From Dermanyssus gallinae (lineage: Eukaryota > Arthropoda > Arachnida > Mesostigmata > Dermanyssidae), in contig QVRM01004003.1 in NCBI GenBank assembly GCA_003439945.1, positions 146,001 through 210,000 of the forward strand: a stretch of DNA of 64,000 bases, written 5' to 3'. Shown in pieces: positions 49,701 through 61,105 of the stretch. Every line of letters starts with the position of its first letter. The first letter of the stretch is position 1. The notes under the pieces were generated by a model. That model did no database searches. It was not told the origin of the DNA and saw nothing but the letters and a program-made list of their open reading frames with translations. The translations under genes were made by a program, and so were the position numbers.

Positions 49701-51232
49701 TCAAACGATAGCCAGGTTATTACAGTAAACAGGGTTTAACATTGCATCGAAGCTAAGAAACGCCTGTACATTGTTGGTGTCGTCTGGTGTTACTGGCGCG
49801 GCTGTATGGTGGATCGCCCGGGCCAGCGGAGAATATTTTCGGCATGCGTCTAAATACGGACGGGCAGCTCTGGATGGATGTACTCATGTGCCTACATTGG
49901 AACTCCAGCGCGCTCACGTGGGATCCGGCGGACTTTGGCAACGTCTCTTACATCTCGCTAATTAAGAATCGAGTCTGGAAGCCGCTGCTCGTGTCGGAAC
50001 GTTACGTGTTTCTCAACACATACGGACTCTACAGAATGTCATACGTCCTGTAAGTTCGCAGAGCCGTCCTTGCGCACTGAGGCCTGCCTTCGATTGAGGC
50101 GTGTGGCCAACGTGCGCCTTCGTTGTGCTTACGTGCCGTCTCTGGGGTGTTCGACCTAGGAATCATTTGGCCAATGTTAATTGACGATTGTAAAGCCACG
50201 TAAAGATGTGCTAATAGTTGCCAGTCGTACTAGCGTGAGGTACAGCAACTCGGTGGTCTTGCCTGAATACTCGGCTTAGTTACGCCAAGCTTCTTCACCT
50301 GAAGAAATTTGGTTCTAACTACACTTCAAGTTGCGAATAATAGGCTCTGACAAAGTTAGTTGAAACGGTCGCTTATTCTACCCTCACGTTCGATTCACAT
50401 GACGTGCAACTAGGCCGTTAGACCTTTGATCTTCGAACCCTGACTTCAGCATTAAGATCTAGGCGAGTGCTATCTATGTTGCTATTACCACGCTTCGCAA
50501 TTCTGAACAAAAAATTGATCAGCATTTCATTACAGTAAATGTAAGGTGTAAACGTCTAATAGGCTTCTCTTTCTTACATACAAGCTCGGCCCATGGATGG
50601 CCGGAATGAAAGTCGCTTTCTCCTATCGACCGCCTGTGTCTCAAAAACGATGCCTCGCGTCGATCTTGGTAATCTTATTTTGGTTGCGTTTAGACAAACC
50701 TTTGACTTGGACGTTTGTTACTCTCATGTTATCAACATCATTACTTTTAATATATAGTTGAGCTGCTCGATCGCTTCGTTGCAGGATTAGCCATGACGGC
50801 CTCACGGAGTGGTGCCCCCAGGTTCGGCTACTCTTTTCGTGCCATATGCGCGGCAGCGGCTTCGATGCGTTCCCCGCCGACGAGCTTGGATGTTTGTCGC
50901 GTATCTTTAGCGTCATTCACGGCAGTACGGGTCACGCGCTCCATATAGAAAACCTGTCGTTCTTTAAGGAAGACTTCAGGTAAGCTACTAGGCCACTTCT
51001 TCAGGCACTTGACGCGTTACCTAGTAATAGTACATACTTACCCAGCGGTGTGTGATAATAAAGAATATATATATATATAGTATCAGTCGTACTGGTAGTA
51101 GTCGCTGCTGAAGGAGCAACATTAATAATAATAATATTAATAAACAAGTTAAACAAGGGTTTATTGTTATCAATATGCACATGTATCACAATTACTAATA
51201 TATTAACTATATAACATCTACAATATTGCTTA

Positions 51233-51263
<31 letters not shown>

Positions 51264-52741
51264 CGAGTATCGCTGACCACTCAACATCATCTTAGGGTTG
51301 CCTCTCTGAAGTTCCAATGACATCCTCTGTCGGAGAAACGCGGTCGATCTTGGCTCCGCTGTGGCCTAATAGAGCTTCTTGTCAAGCTCTTTTGTCAATT
51401 TGAGTGCATTCTTGCCCCAAACGATGACGCGAGACCAAACGTCATTACCACGTAGTCCTCAAGAAGGTGCGCGTATAGGCGCCGTTCCTGTGCATCTTCC
51501 GTCGGTGAATAGTGTGGCCGACACCTGCGCTGGCTAGTGCACGATAGCCGAGGGCGTACGTGTCGGAAACAGTGACGTCCCACACCAGCGGCCGATTATA
51601 GTCCCAGTCCCTGCTGGCAAGGCCATCCGGTCGAGGCTTGTCGTCCCTTTGCAGTCCACCAGGTTCCACCGTGACGCGGTAGCCGGCTTACCTGATGAAA
51701 CCCTGAAGGAAAAGCTCGCATTTAGAGGGGTTGCACTGCAGCCCGCTCCATTGCTCAAACGTTCTATAGTCCTGCTCATTGCTCTGAAATGCATTTTTCT
51801 GAGTCATCTGACGCATGGATTAGAAGTTTGAACTGCCTGCAGTAACGGTTTGGTAAAACGACTGAGTGCGGCATAGGGGCGCTTTCTGCGTGTGTTTCGG
51901 GGATCGGCAAGTCAGGAGAGAAAACAACACAATGTACTGGATTTAGAGAATAACACGCGCTACTTAACCTTGATAGGAACAACATCCATGGAATCGCGCC
52001 GAAGCTACTGAACTTGTCGTATTGGAGAGGCGAAGAGATTGAAGATCCGCATGCACGAAGCAGCAAGGGAGCTAAAGCATTTGGCCTTCGGCTGTCAGGG
52101 AGCGAACACTTTTCATCTTACGTAGTTTAAAATCCTTGCAAAATTTTAAAGAAAATTTAAAGAGGCGTATCAACTTTTTACTGAAGTACATTAAGTTGTA
52201 TAGGCCATTGTCCTCTACTCGTGTATGATTATAGAGTGCGTTAACTGGCAACTACAATGGCCATTACTATTATGTATATATATATATATACTGAGAAATC
52301 CTGGCACGGAAGAGAAAGTTTTTATACAGCGTATTTGTGGATTTCCGAGCAGCAGGAACTGCTTAGCGATACAAACTGATTACTGCAATCATCATGATTG
52401 TAAATCAATTTAACTAAGATTTACTTATTATCACGTACTTACTCTTGGATTTACCAGGCGAAAAGGCGATCTATTTGGAAACTCGGGCTATCACATCCAG
52501 TTCATGCGCTCTCATGGTGACAAAGATATGATCGAAATCAATCTCGTCGTTCGCCGGAATGCCCTCGATTGGCTCTATCAGGTACGAGACGCGACACTCT
52601 CTATTTATCTGTCCTTGTTTCTTCTATATATCTCTCGGTTGCAAATGTGGCGAAAAAAAGCAGCCGTAAAAGCCGAATCACCATTTTTTCCGTACATCGA
52701 GAATAAATAATTTACTTAGAATTACGCTTGTCTAGAAGTAT

Positions 52742-52815
<74 letters not shown>

Positions 52816-53089
52816 AGCTTTAACGCAGAACGTCCTCGTCTAGCGAAAACGGTAGACTGAATCCTGGTTCGTCGTCTAGGCTAAATATCCATCATGAAAC
52901 TTGGCAAATTATTATCGACAGGTCCGTTCGTTGACTAGGTCGTGCCCGAAGATAAGGGTAGTGCGACAATGTTGCTGCTGCAGAGATTGTTGCGGAAATC
53001 CTAGATATCTCAACATGTGCGCTATGTTGCCGCTCTAAGCGCCCTTTATATACACCTAGGGTGACATGTTTAGGCATACATGTCAAGCG

Positions 53090-53120
<31 letters not shown>

Positions 53121-54647
53121 TATATAGGTATATACACATGCGTTTATAGAAAACCCTGTATATACATAGATATCACTACATTGATCTGCATTGACGCAGG
53201 CGCATGAACGTAGATCTTTGCTACTGCTTATTTCAGATGACCTTGCCAGTTTTATTCGTCTCGTTGCTGTGCTTGGTCAACCTATGGCTGTATGCTGTGC
53301 CACACGAAGCTCACGGTCTAAGACGCCTTTCAGCTACATTCGCTCTGATTGTAATCATAATCGTCCAGGTAAGCGGCCAATTATGTCTTAAAGAGAGTTG
53401 TTTCTTTCAGATGTCACGAAATTCTCAATCTAAGGCCATATTAAGCCGCACACTACAAACACAACTTTCACACATCGAGTAGATGTTTGTCAATAGTCGG
53501 TAAAACGTGCAACGAAAACAAATATTTGTACGAGCACGAGTCCACAGTGAGAGAACCTGCGCAAATGACAATCGGAAACTAGCATTCAAATATAAATAGG
53601 CAGGGAACATTTTTTGACATGATTTTCCTCTTTGAAAAGTGAAAGCTAATTCGTGCCTGTAGACGTTTCTTCCTTTGCTGCTGTCCTAATGGTTTAACTA
53701 AATTGCCTAAATTGAGAGTTTTGCTTACGAGACCTTGCGTGCAAACATATGTACAGTTTACCTGAAGTACAAACTTGCATAGCTACCTGCGCGTCACGCC
53801 GGGCAACGGGTTGGCAGCTATCGTGTAAAGTGATCGAGCTCGTTGTACCCGGTGCAAAACGGCGCCGATGATTCAGCCATACCTCCCGCCGAAAACTTGA
53901 CGAATTTTTTTTCAAAGTTGTTGCGACCAACGAAAACTGGATTTGTTCGCTAACCTTGTCGCGCCGTATCGCATTTTGCCTGTCGCCTGTAAATCAAACG
54001 ACGCTTGCAGATCCAGCTGTACTCATTGTCGCTGGTCCACTGTTCGCGGCCTCCGCTCATCCTTTCGCTGTTATCGCAGCTGGCATGCGGTCAGGTGGCC
54101 TTCGCCATGCTCTACCTCTTCATGCTGCGCCTCGATGACTGCCAAATGGTGCAGACGTTCTACCAGCGTGCTCACGAGGTTAGTCTGTAAGACAGAGAAA
54201 CAGCTAACTTCTTCTTCTTCTTCTTCTGTAAGGAACTGATTTAGGGAATTTCGTAGAACTATCGTAGACGGCACCATGCTGGCTTGCGCCTCGAGCAAGC
54301 CCAGTCTTTGTGGTCGCTGCCACAGATTTGTGACCCATCGCGTCGCCTGACACTGATTGCAAAACGCGTCGCCTGATACTGACTGCACAATCGCTTCGTT
54401 GCAGATGTACGCTCAGATTCCTGCGTACAAGTTCCTTGAGAGGGCTCGTTCGGCGGCTGCCGGCTGGAACCTGGAGAAGCTCGACGACAACGACGACCAG
54501 TCCGGGCGGCACTTGAAACGCTCAAAGTCGACACTCGCCGTCGACGAATCGGGAAGTCTTGCACAGGCCGTGTTCCTTCTCGTCCGAGTTGTTCTGACCG
54601 CACAGATAGCCTTCAATGTCTGCCGTTTTGTGTTCGTCTTTCTCTAG
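43806..54647 (+). CDS. Divergent Cys-loop ligand-gated ion channel subunit (nAChR-like fold), copy B, eight exons
   Basis: Exons 43806-43945, 48861-48973, 49827-50049, 50785-50979, 52458-52581, 53237-53368, 54011-54178, 54405-54647 total 1338 nt: 445 codons plus stop, with every phase matching. Order of parts: signal peptide; N-terminal helix (SETKLRNYLRSFDVYVPPV); beta-strands with LTWDPADFGNVSYI and VWKP, close to nicotinic LTWNPxDYGxxxxI and IWKPD; HDGLTEWCP; Cys-loop C...FPADELGC; M1 (MTLPVLFVSLLCLVNLWLYA); M2 (LSATFALIVIIIVQ); M3 (LSLLSQLACGQVAFAMLYLF); cytoplasmic loop of about 65 residues; M4 (AVFLLVRVVLTAQIAF) and stop. Oddities: 16 residues between the Cys-loop cysteines instead of 13; no vicinal CC in loop C; no loop A Tyr or loop B WxxDG; no GEK before M2. 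Family is clear, ligand and ion unknown. Start could be ATG 43806 or 43809. Confidence 0.8.
44690..45330 (+). mobile_element. CR1/jockey-like LINE remnant in intron 1 of copy B
   Basis: Counterpart of 27400-28080: QGTSLSPTLF-like sequence near 44712, then IQVAQNNAL near 44995. The C-terminal part is shortened relative to copy A. Confidence 0.45.
45447..46629 (+). pseudogene. Host retroelement remnant (endonuclease end) in intron 1 of copy B, split by a nested insertion
   Basis: Left part (45447-45547): TVAPSYIRQSSLWVAERADN then GKKRKYQELETSY, the end of the endonuclease core. Right part (46445-46629) resumes in the same protein: VPISIETMGPVSKRTKRF ... LRSIAVCRGNAGWIVGSME and stop, then an (AAT)n tail from 46701. 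It is the same family as the copy A element but clearly diverged from it, and 5'-truncated much further. Confidence 0.7.
45548..46433 (+). mobile_element. Nested retroelement insertion with 11-bp target-site duplication
   Basis: 886 bp, 5'-truncated, ending in a poly(A) run. The direct repeat AAGTTACATCG flanks it at 45537-45547 and 46434-46444. Content matches the end of the 15.5-19.65 kb element: ARLRATSAKHASDWLHALPS near 45600, RPDGMTLIPFERG near 45930, TQAETNKMNKYAEL near 46055, RQRLSIDVQRGNAIAILGSL near 46235. A TAG (45981-45983) and frameshifts inactivate it. Confidence 0.85.
46701..46789. repeat. (AAT)n array at 3' end of host retroelement, copy B
   Basis: About 30 units; counterpart of 30225-30336. 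Confidence 0.9.
48861..48973 (+). CDS. Channel copy B exon 2
   Basis: Acceptor TTTTATAG, 113 nt, donor GTATGG. Reads FTSETKLRNYLRSFDVYV then PPVDSAADFKNFVVNLTVRR. This is the N-terminal helix and first strand of the ligand-binding domain. Identical in sense to copy A exon 2. Confidence 0.7.
49205..49305 (-). mobile_element. tRNA-derived SINE, only in copy B
   Basis: On the minus strand the A box TGGCTTAGTGG (about 49289-49279) and B-box-like GGTTTGAGACCC (about 49241-49230) have tRNA-like spacing. Copy A runs straight from the (TA)n to GGTTATCTGTTATTCC here, without about 240 bases that copy B has. Could be misread as a tRNA gene, but the acceptor stem does not pair. Confidence 0.6.
49827..50049 (+). 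CDS. Channel copy B exon 3
   Basis: 223 nt, acceptor GGGCCAG, donor GTAAGT. Encodes ENIFGMRLNTDGQLW ... CLHWNSSALTWDPADFG ... VWKPLLVSE. With this acceptor the distance from exon 2 VN to the conserved Trp is 32 residues, as in nicotinic subunits. The downstream TAG acceptor possible in copy A is TAA here, which argues for the upstream one. Confidence 0.7.
50785..50979 (+). CDS. Channel copy B exon 4: Cys-loop
   Basis: 195 nt, acceptor GTTGCAG, donor GTAAGC. Encodes SHDGLTEWCPQVRLLFSC, nine residues, FPADELGC, then IHGSTGHALHIENLSFFKED. The FPxDxxxC end is canonical. Confidence 0.75.
51235..51270. repeat. (ATT)n, the 3' tail of the antisense retroelement in copy B
   Basis: Reads (AAT)n on the minus strand, directly downstream of that element's end. 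Confidence 0.8.
51290..51760 (-). pseudogene. Antisense YLDD/endonuclease retroelement remnant in intron 4, copy B
   Basis: Counterpart of 34793-35240 and better preserved. On the minus strand: WSGLQCNPSKCELFLQGFIR (RT block 6, about 51745-51686), then KPRPDGLASRDW, RPLVWDVTV (endonuclease core), and near the end TAFLRQRMSLELQRGNPKMM (about 51345-51290). The (AAT)n tail follows. Blocks between RT and endonuclease are deleted. Confidence 0.65.
52458..52581 (+). CDS. Channel copy B exon 5: end of ligand-binding domain
   Basis: 124 nt, acceptor TTACCAG, donor GTACGA, intact here. Reads RKGDLFGNSGYHIQFMR then SHGDKDMIEINLVVRRNALD, WLYQ. This is the strand leading into M1 (like nicotinic ...ITFTLVIRRKPLYY). 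No CC pair, so not an alpha-type subunit. Confidence 0.75.
52744..52811. repeat. (TA)n microsatellite in intron 5, copy B
   Basis: About 34 units; a second run lies at 53091-53127. Confidence 0.85.
53237..53368 (+). CDS. Channel copy B exon 6: M1 and M2
   Basis: 132 nt, acceptor ATTTCAG, donor GTAAGC, phase 0 at both ends. M1 carries the family's conserved Pro (MTLP). The M1-M2 link is HEAHGLRRL where cation channels have GEK. Confidence 0.75.
54011..54178 (+). CDS. Channel copy B exon 7: M2 end and M3
   Basis: 168 nt, acceptor TTGCAG, donor GTTAGT. Reads IQLYSLSLVHCSRPP, then M3, then MLRLDDCQMVQTFYQRAHE. Other frames open across this exon are shadows. Confidence 0.75.
54405..54647 (+). 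CDS. Channel copy B exon 8: cytoplasmic loop and M4
   Basis: 243 nt, acceptor GTTGCAG, ends in TAG. The loop has LERARSAAAGWNLEKLDDND and a Ser/Lys segment; M4 runs to the last residue (FVFVFL). Nearly identical to copy A exon 8. Confidence 0.75.
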   Translation: MYAQIPAYKFLERARSAAAGWNLEKLDDNDDQSGRHLKRSKSTLAVDESGSLAQAVFLLVRVVLTAQIAFNVCRFVFVFL

Positions 54648-55699
54648 CGTGGCCGGGGAGGGTGTCGCCGATCGAATGCTGCGAACGACGAACGTGTAAT
54701 TGTTGTAGTAGTTTTGATTTTGGGCTTTGTTCACGTTACCGTAACAAACCGAATACGGGAGTGTCCCGGACTAGATCGGGAAAAAATGGTCATACCGTCA
54801 GTCCGTTCCCGGGACAAGACCCATGACTCAACACAACCGAAAAACTTTGTCCGAAGGACCCCCGATGTCAGATTATTTAGGGTCCTACAATAACAAATAG
54901 GAGCGGCAGCGGCCGATGTACGGTCGGATTCTGGTTTTCGAGTTTTGCAAACCTATTCAATACGACTATTTTTGTTTCGCTTGCCGGCATTGAATGTTTA
55001 TTATTATTTTTATTTTACTTATTGCTGGTATGTTCAGGCTCTCTGCCAAAGAACTAGATTTCTTGCGATTACTCATTTTGTAAATGTGTGTCCAGTCAGC
55101 CGCATCGATATGATACACTTTCTGCAGCTGCGGCTTGCTGTCGCTCCCAAGCAAAATATTTCCGTTCCTCATTAAAAAAAAATGCGTTTTTTCTGGCAAG
55201 CTCGACTACCGCCTCAAATGTGGCTCATTCATTTGTGGAGGTCTGTATTTTTACATAGCTAACTATAGCGAGTCAAGAACGCCCACCGAGGAGCCATTCT
55301 CGGCGAGTTGCTTGAGCAGAGTCCCTTACCGTAGGTGCCCTGGCGGACCTACGTTATATATAGCAATGTTTTTGCCTGTTTTGTCGCACTATCAGCTCGA
55401 TCGATGACGAAACATAGATGTCGAGTTGATGAGGTGAGGAGTAAATCAGAACAGATCCACCCATCGAAATGCCACTGTCCTCCCTGGAAGAGCTTTGCGG
55501 CTATTGCAGTGTATATGGTAGTGCTCTTGCTACCCTTGAGATTGTTTATATATATATATATATATACTTAAGTCTCGCTGTAACCGGACCAATTTTGCTC
55601 ACTATATTGAGAACATCCTGCGCTAAAAAAAAGAAAGAAAACTTTTCACACAACAAGATTCCGCGGGGCATTCCGTGCTAGAGTTTAAGCTAGATTTTT

Positions 55700-55875
55700 G
55701 AACTACTCTCCCCCTCACATCGTTTGAAGCTGTGCTGATGCAGTTCTCGATCGGATACGGGAATGGGGACATGGCTGGCTTGTAGTGGGTTGGAGCCCCA
55801 CATTACCGGCCCACTCTTGCAGACGAGTTTTTGCAGTGATGCCCGTGTGTGCATACCGCATCTTCCAGTAAGTTT
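55700..55875 (+). repeat. Dispersed repeat (third copy)
   Basis: Contains TGGGTTGGAGCCCCACATTA, CCGGCCCACTCTTGCAG and CCGCATCTTCCAG, shared with 20.4-20.6 and 23.5-23.67 kb. Absent from the matching place in copy A. Confidence 0.5.
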
Positions 55876-56240
55876 GTGAACTTGTGCACGAGCTTTACAG
55901 GACAAGTTCACTATGTGATACCAAGCGGTGGAACACTGCGACCGACAGCATAGAGCAATGTCCGCAAACATCAGTTCGGCGATCTACTGGTGTGGATCAA
56001 TAAAACTGTTGCACTTTGGTCAACCGAGAATCCTCACGTTTACGAAAGGCCGTTATGTGCACCATATATGACAATTCTGGTGCGACCTCTGATCCAAAGA
56101 AATCACTAGACTCTATTTTTCTTCTAAGAGCATGACTCTAAGTTGTCTTTAGCCGAATTTTGATGCAGAATCGATGCGAGTGAACTCTGGTTCCAACTAA
56201 ATGTTAGCGCAAGCCACAAAATCGGCCAGACGATTGAGCT

Positions 56241-57540
56241 GTTGAGGATAAGGTCTCGGAAAAAGAATCTCGTAAAACGGGGACAATAATTTGCCTCTAC
56301 GATTTTGCGATTTAACGCCATTAAATTTTCCTGCGCGTTTTTTTTTGGTAGAGAAAAGTGTGCGCTATTAATCCCACAAGCATTAGAGAACTAAGTAATT
56401 TGAAACGTGCATTAATGCAATTGAGCCAGATTTTTGTGGAAACGTGCTAAAATGTGGATGTCCAGTATACAACTTGTAAAAATAAAAAATGTCACTGATA
56501 TTGTATTTCATTAAAGATTACATTACATTCGTATTAAAATAAACGAAAAACAAAGTATCATAAGGGTGGAAGATTACACTCATTTAGGGACCGAAGCGCC
56601 TGTTCAAAAAATATTTTTGGGGGATATAATAAGTTGCGGGTGGAAATTTAATCCGCTTGTGGGTGATCGGACATAATTTCACAAAAGCCGCCATAGCAAG
56701 TGAACGAGTCAACAAGAAGACAAAAAGTCATATTCATAAATTAAATAACAGTTTGCAAAAATAGGGTTTTCGAACTTTCACGTTGAATAATTTTGAAAAC
56801 TTTAGCTTAAACGTAGTATTACGTTCATAGAATAATCACACAAATGTAAACTTTACATTCTCAATTGAACAACTTCTCATTCTTGAAACTACATTGGTAA
56901 TGTGATGTCCGGCCAGTAACATGAGTTCAACAAATATTTGTTTGTTTCACTGCCACCCGCCGGAAAAAAATGCTTTTGTAAACTTGACCTGAAAGACATC
57001 CAACGCTGGCTAGGAAAGGAAATATGGTCTCGTTAAGGAAAACTTGCAAATATCGGGAACCTGTGGTGCATTATGTTTACGTTTATTGCATGCTTTACCG
57101 TGCAATGCATTCAATGTTGCCAATACGGTTAAATATTAAACGTATCCAAAAAATGTGCATTTTATAGGAATAATCTTGGTACCAATTGTGATAGTCTCAA
57201 AGGTCTCGTAGGCCTTAAACGATGGTGGTACGGTCCCATGCAATTGAAATGAATGAATCGTTAAGCAAGTTTCTCCATCCCTAAACGCAGTCTACCACAG
57301 AATATGTGCGTCAACGTTATTAGTTGGTAAATATACGGACCAATGTTGATCTCAGGTTACCAAAGAAGGCTAAGATTAGTGTTATCTCTATTATCTCACG
57401 TTCATCCAGACGCATTCCCACGGTCCCATTGTTTGCAGAAAGCGCCTTTTCTCTTGATTTAAATCACTTAAACCTCCTAGAAAAGAGAAACCATGTCCAG
57501 CAGACTCCGTGTCGAGGAAATAGCGTGGATCGCTAGCTCG
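56241..57540. other. No recognisable gene
   Basis: AT-rich sequence beyond the right end of the duplication. A 70-codon frame at 57324-57536 shows nothing known. Confidence 0.4.
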
Positions 57541-57950
57541 AGCTAATTCCTTCTATTATGATTCCCACGATTCATGTCATGATTCCCACGATTCATGTCG
57601 CGATTCGCACGACGCGCAATTGCGTGGTGGTTACCTGGGTCGGCTGTTTTACTCTTGTTTTTGTAAATTGGCTGCAATAAACTTTTTCTCCATTCGTCCG
57701 ATATTTTACCACTGCATAGGTATGCTGTGTACATATTGGCTACTGGTGTACACAGAATCGTGATATTTGATTTAATATGTTCACACACAATTTGTTCGGG
57801 CCAGCAGATTTACTATTCTTTCTTTGGATTTGATCAATTTGCCAATTTTCTCGTTTTATTGGTACCTCGGAGGTAGTGGATGCGATAGATGAAGGCGTCA
57901 CCAGTAAACCCTGTGGGTTTCTGATCTTGTCCGAAATGAACATCTACGAC
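57540..57950 (-). pseudogene. Fragment of a LINE reverse transcriptase, N-terminal part
   Basis: On the minus strand: KRENWQIDQIQRKNSKSAGP then NKLCVNIL, followed one frame over by YLCSGKISDEWRKSLLQPIY and KNKSKTADPGNHHAI. This matches RT block 0-1 of jockey/CR1-type elements (...SxAPGPDxI...GxxPxxWKxAxxxPIxKxxxxxDPxNYRPI). It ends in a small tandem repeat (RDMNRGNHDMNRGNH, about 57560-57605). Confidence 0.6.
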
Positions 57951-58129
57951 AGGCGGTTGTTCAGGCTCCCTATAGGCTGCCCTTTTCAACAAAATTATGA
58001 CGACGCCCTATTTGCCTAACGAATAGAATGGTCACGCCTGTAAAGTGTAATACCAAAATGAAATGGGGATTCCTTGACACCTACATCGTATCATGAAGGT
58101 GTCATGAGATAATAAAGACAAATATCATA

Positions 58130-58960
58130 TACAAAGTTCTATCTGCATTAATAGCGTGTCGGCTAGAAGATTTTTTTTTCAAAAGTACCGAGTGCTTTCC
58201 AGAGAAGCTGCATGGGTTTCGACGAAGCGAAGGAGATCGACGATAACGGCTAGCGCTGTTCTTCTCAGTAGCATTCAAATGTCCCCCCGAGGTAAACGAA
58301 ACTTTCTCTTTGTTGTCTCCGTAGGTCGTTAAGGCGGCGTTTCATACAGTGTAACGAATAATAATCCTCGAGAAATTAGGGTCGTGTGCTTTTCTAACGG
58401 TAATCCTCAAGCTTCTACAGGCGGTGATACAAGAGAGGTCTGTAATCATCGACTATTGATATAGTTTAACACAATCCAATATTAATCAGAACACAGGGGT
58501 GGCACAAAGGCGAAAACCTCAGGCCGCTATTGCTGTCAATATTCGTAAGTGATGTGCCAGATTATTCCCAGCGACGCCATTTGCCAGTGAATACACTTAT
58601 GCATCCCGATGACCTTGTCCTCTACTCCCGGAGTCGATTTCACTTCCAGCTGCAAAACTATGTTGACCTCAGTGAACAATGTACGAAAAACTAAAGGAAA
58701 TGAAATTTCACCGCAGAGGTAGTCTCGCCGAAAAAGATGGATTTCGATTAAGGTCAGCACCAATAGAATTTGCTCACCATTTGTCATATCGTGAAGTGGT
58801 GTTGTCAACGCCAGGATTAAATTTCACCAAACATATTGAGCTTACAACGACATTCGGCCAGCTCATCGCATCTCAGAACCTCATCGGTTGTCGCTGGAAA
58901 TAGGTCGTTCTCAGCCGTTTTAGTTTAAAGTTGCACCGAACGCTGCTTACGGGATACGGG
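58130..58960 (+). pseudogene. Decayed LINE reverse transcriptase, central part
   Basis: Frames in order: KVLSALIACRLEDFF near 58133; NFLFVVSV then AAFHTV-like near 58300-58350; GENLRPLLLSIFVSDVPDYS near 58510-58565; LMHPDDLVLYSRSRFHFQLQ (YADD changed to HPDD) near 58597-58655; then STPGLNFTKHIELTT near 58810. Many frame changes, so it is dead. It is on the opposite strand to the neighbour at 57.5-57.95 kb and so a separate piece or an inversion. Confidence 0.6.
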
Positions 58961-59796
58961 TGATATGGCCATACCTAACGTAGCGACTTGAACGTACTCG
59001 ACCAACTGTAAACCAGTTTTCTATAAAGAATGCTAGTAGTCCACCGCACTATTTGCAACCGGCCTGTCTATTTGCTGCCCTCGAACCTACTCTTTGTCGA
59101 AGACCTCAAAACGACTTATGCCTTACCAAGAGCGGAGGCCAATAATGTAATTTTCTTGCTCCCACGTCAATCACATCAAGTTCATTTGGCAGCACAATGC
59201 CTTTATCAAGCACCTTACAAGTCCTTGAATATCATCAGGTTTGCCAGGAAAACCCATGCCTTTTTAAAAGCCCTTCTGGTTAGCAAGAGAAGAATCTTTC
59301 TATGTATTTGATGGTATCTTTCTACGAAACTATAGTTATTAAGTAGAAAGAGATGTTTCTAAAATAACTCTGAATTTTTTCTCGTTTGGGATAAAATTTA
59401 AATTTGATGGACCGATGGAGAGATTGTCGGTGACCCGGACACCAACTTTGAGACGTAGCAACCCTTTCGTGGCAATGCATTATCTTCTTCGTTTTGCAGA
59501 TTAGGGTTATTAACTCACTATAATCGAACATAACGGTCTACTCGCATCGCTACCAATACCAGTGGCTGATTGTAAGCTGGAGTTTATATAAGGCAGTTAG
59601 TTAAGCTCACTAGTCACGACTGGGTGTCAACAAACAGCGACGTGGAAGCTTGTTTATTTAGCAATCGTAAACGCTGACAATCGAAACGCTTCCATTCAAC
59701 TAATTTAAAGCTTTATGAGATAGCTAACACTAAGCAAGCCTCACTGGAATCGATAAGTGCTTTTTAGAGATTTTTAAATCAACGTGTCACTCATAT

Positions 59797-59829
<33 letters not shown>

Positions 59830-60945
59830 TTCGCAATAACTTTACATTTCAAGATGGTACATAATTACAATACAGTCATCATTGTATACAATTTGAACAC
59901 TTTAGCGACCATTGTATACAATTTGAACACTTTGCCGACCGGACAAAAAAAAGTGTAAAGACCGCCAAAGAGTCTGGCAGCTCGCGGCGTAGCATTTAGT
60001 GCAAGTAGAACCGGCAACGACATTGATCGCCAACTTGGTGAAATCCGTGAGTCGACCATACCAAGTGATGATAGCCATGCATAATAAACCTTGTGTACAC
60101 GTGCCGGCTAGTGCATGCCATTCCATCCCAAAGCTCCCTGCCTAATCTTGCGGAACAATTATGTGTATATTTGTGTGCCTGTGTTGAGAATTAGGCAGCC
60201 CTCTAACGTGTCTCCCATACAGAACCACCTCAACAAGTACTGAAGGTATGTAGGTAGTGGCTTTTTTTAGGCTCCAAGAAATGCCTTATCCATTGTCGGT
60301 ACGGTAGACAGCTATCGGTACCTAGTGTGACCCTTCAAGGTTGGGACTGTATGGCATTACTGCATTGTAAGGCATTATTGCGAAATCCTCTGGGAGAATC
60401 TTGTGTTTTCGTAGAAGCAACAAGCTATTGTTGTTGTGTCATTGTTGTGGGCCTTCTTGCTGCTGGTTAGATCGAGTGGACCCACGCAAATGTTAAGACG
60501 CTTTTGGAGAAAGTAGATCTACTCTGTCGGGCGCCTCGGTTTCCTTTTGCTGCAGGCATTAGTGGCTGTGACGTGTTCTTTGCAGGAGCCCTAAGCAGCC
60601 TAGATACAGCTGTGCGATGACAAATTGTAAACATAGTAACGTCAAAATTTTCCTTATCTAGGCGTCTATTATCCCATGGCAATAAGGTGTCCATGTGGCT
60701 CTGCTAATCCCAATTTCTCCACGTTGATGTATAGATGTATAGATATGCAGTGCGTTCACGGCTATAAATTACCTCGTACCGACCATCAGAATTAATGTGG
60801 TCAATCTGCAAAATATTATAAGTAGATATCGTAAATTCTTACCACGTCACACGTGTCTTTGGAGAGGCAAATTTAATGATGAAATGCAGGCAGAGAAAAT
60901 TTAGTGCAATTCATAATTCCCGTTAGAACGCTAGCAATAAAAAAA
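58961..60945. other. No recognisable gene; short direct repeat
   Basis: A 31-base unit (CATTGTATACAATTTGAACA...) is repeated head-to-tail at about 59880-59941. (TA)n at 59803-59828. Open frame 59030-59311 (+) has no known motif. Confidence 0.4.
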
Positions 60946-60948
60946 AAA

Positions 60949-60969
60949 AAATATATATATATATATATA

Positions 60970-61044
<75 letters not shown>
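60949..61044. repeat. (TA)n microsatellite
   Basis: Long TA tract just upstream of the tRNA gene. Confidence 0.9.
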
Positions 61045-61047
<3 letters not shown>

Positions 61048-61105
61048 CTTATTTATCCGTTATAAATATGCGTTAAAATAACTAGGCGAAGTTACGTAAC
61101 AGCAA

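Larger units (their letters stand above)
42480..56240. repeat. Segmental duplication, copy B
   Basis: Direct tandem partner of copy A. Shorter because it lacks the mariner and part of the intron 2 sequence. It has its own insertions: a nested retroelement at 45548-46433 and a SINE at about 49210-49300. Confidence 0.85.
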
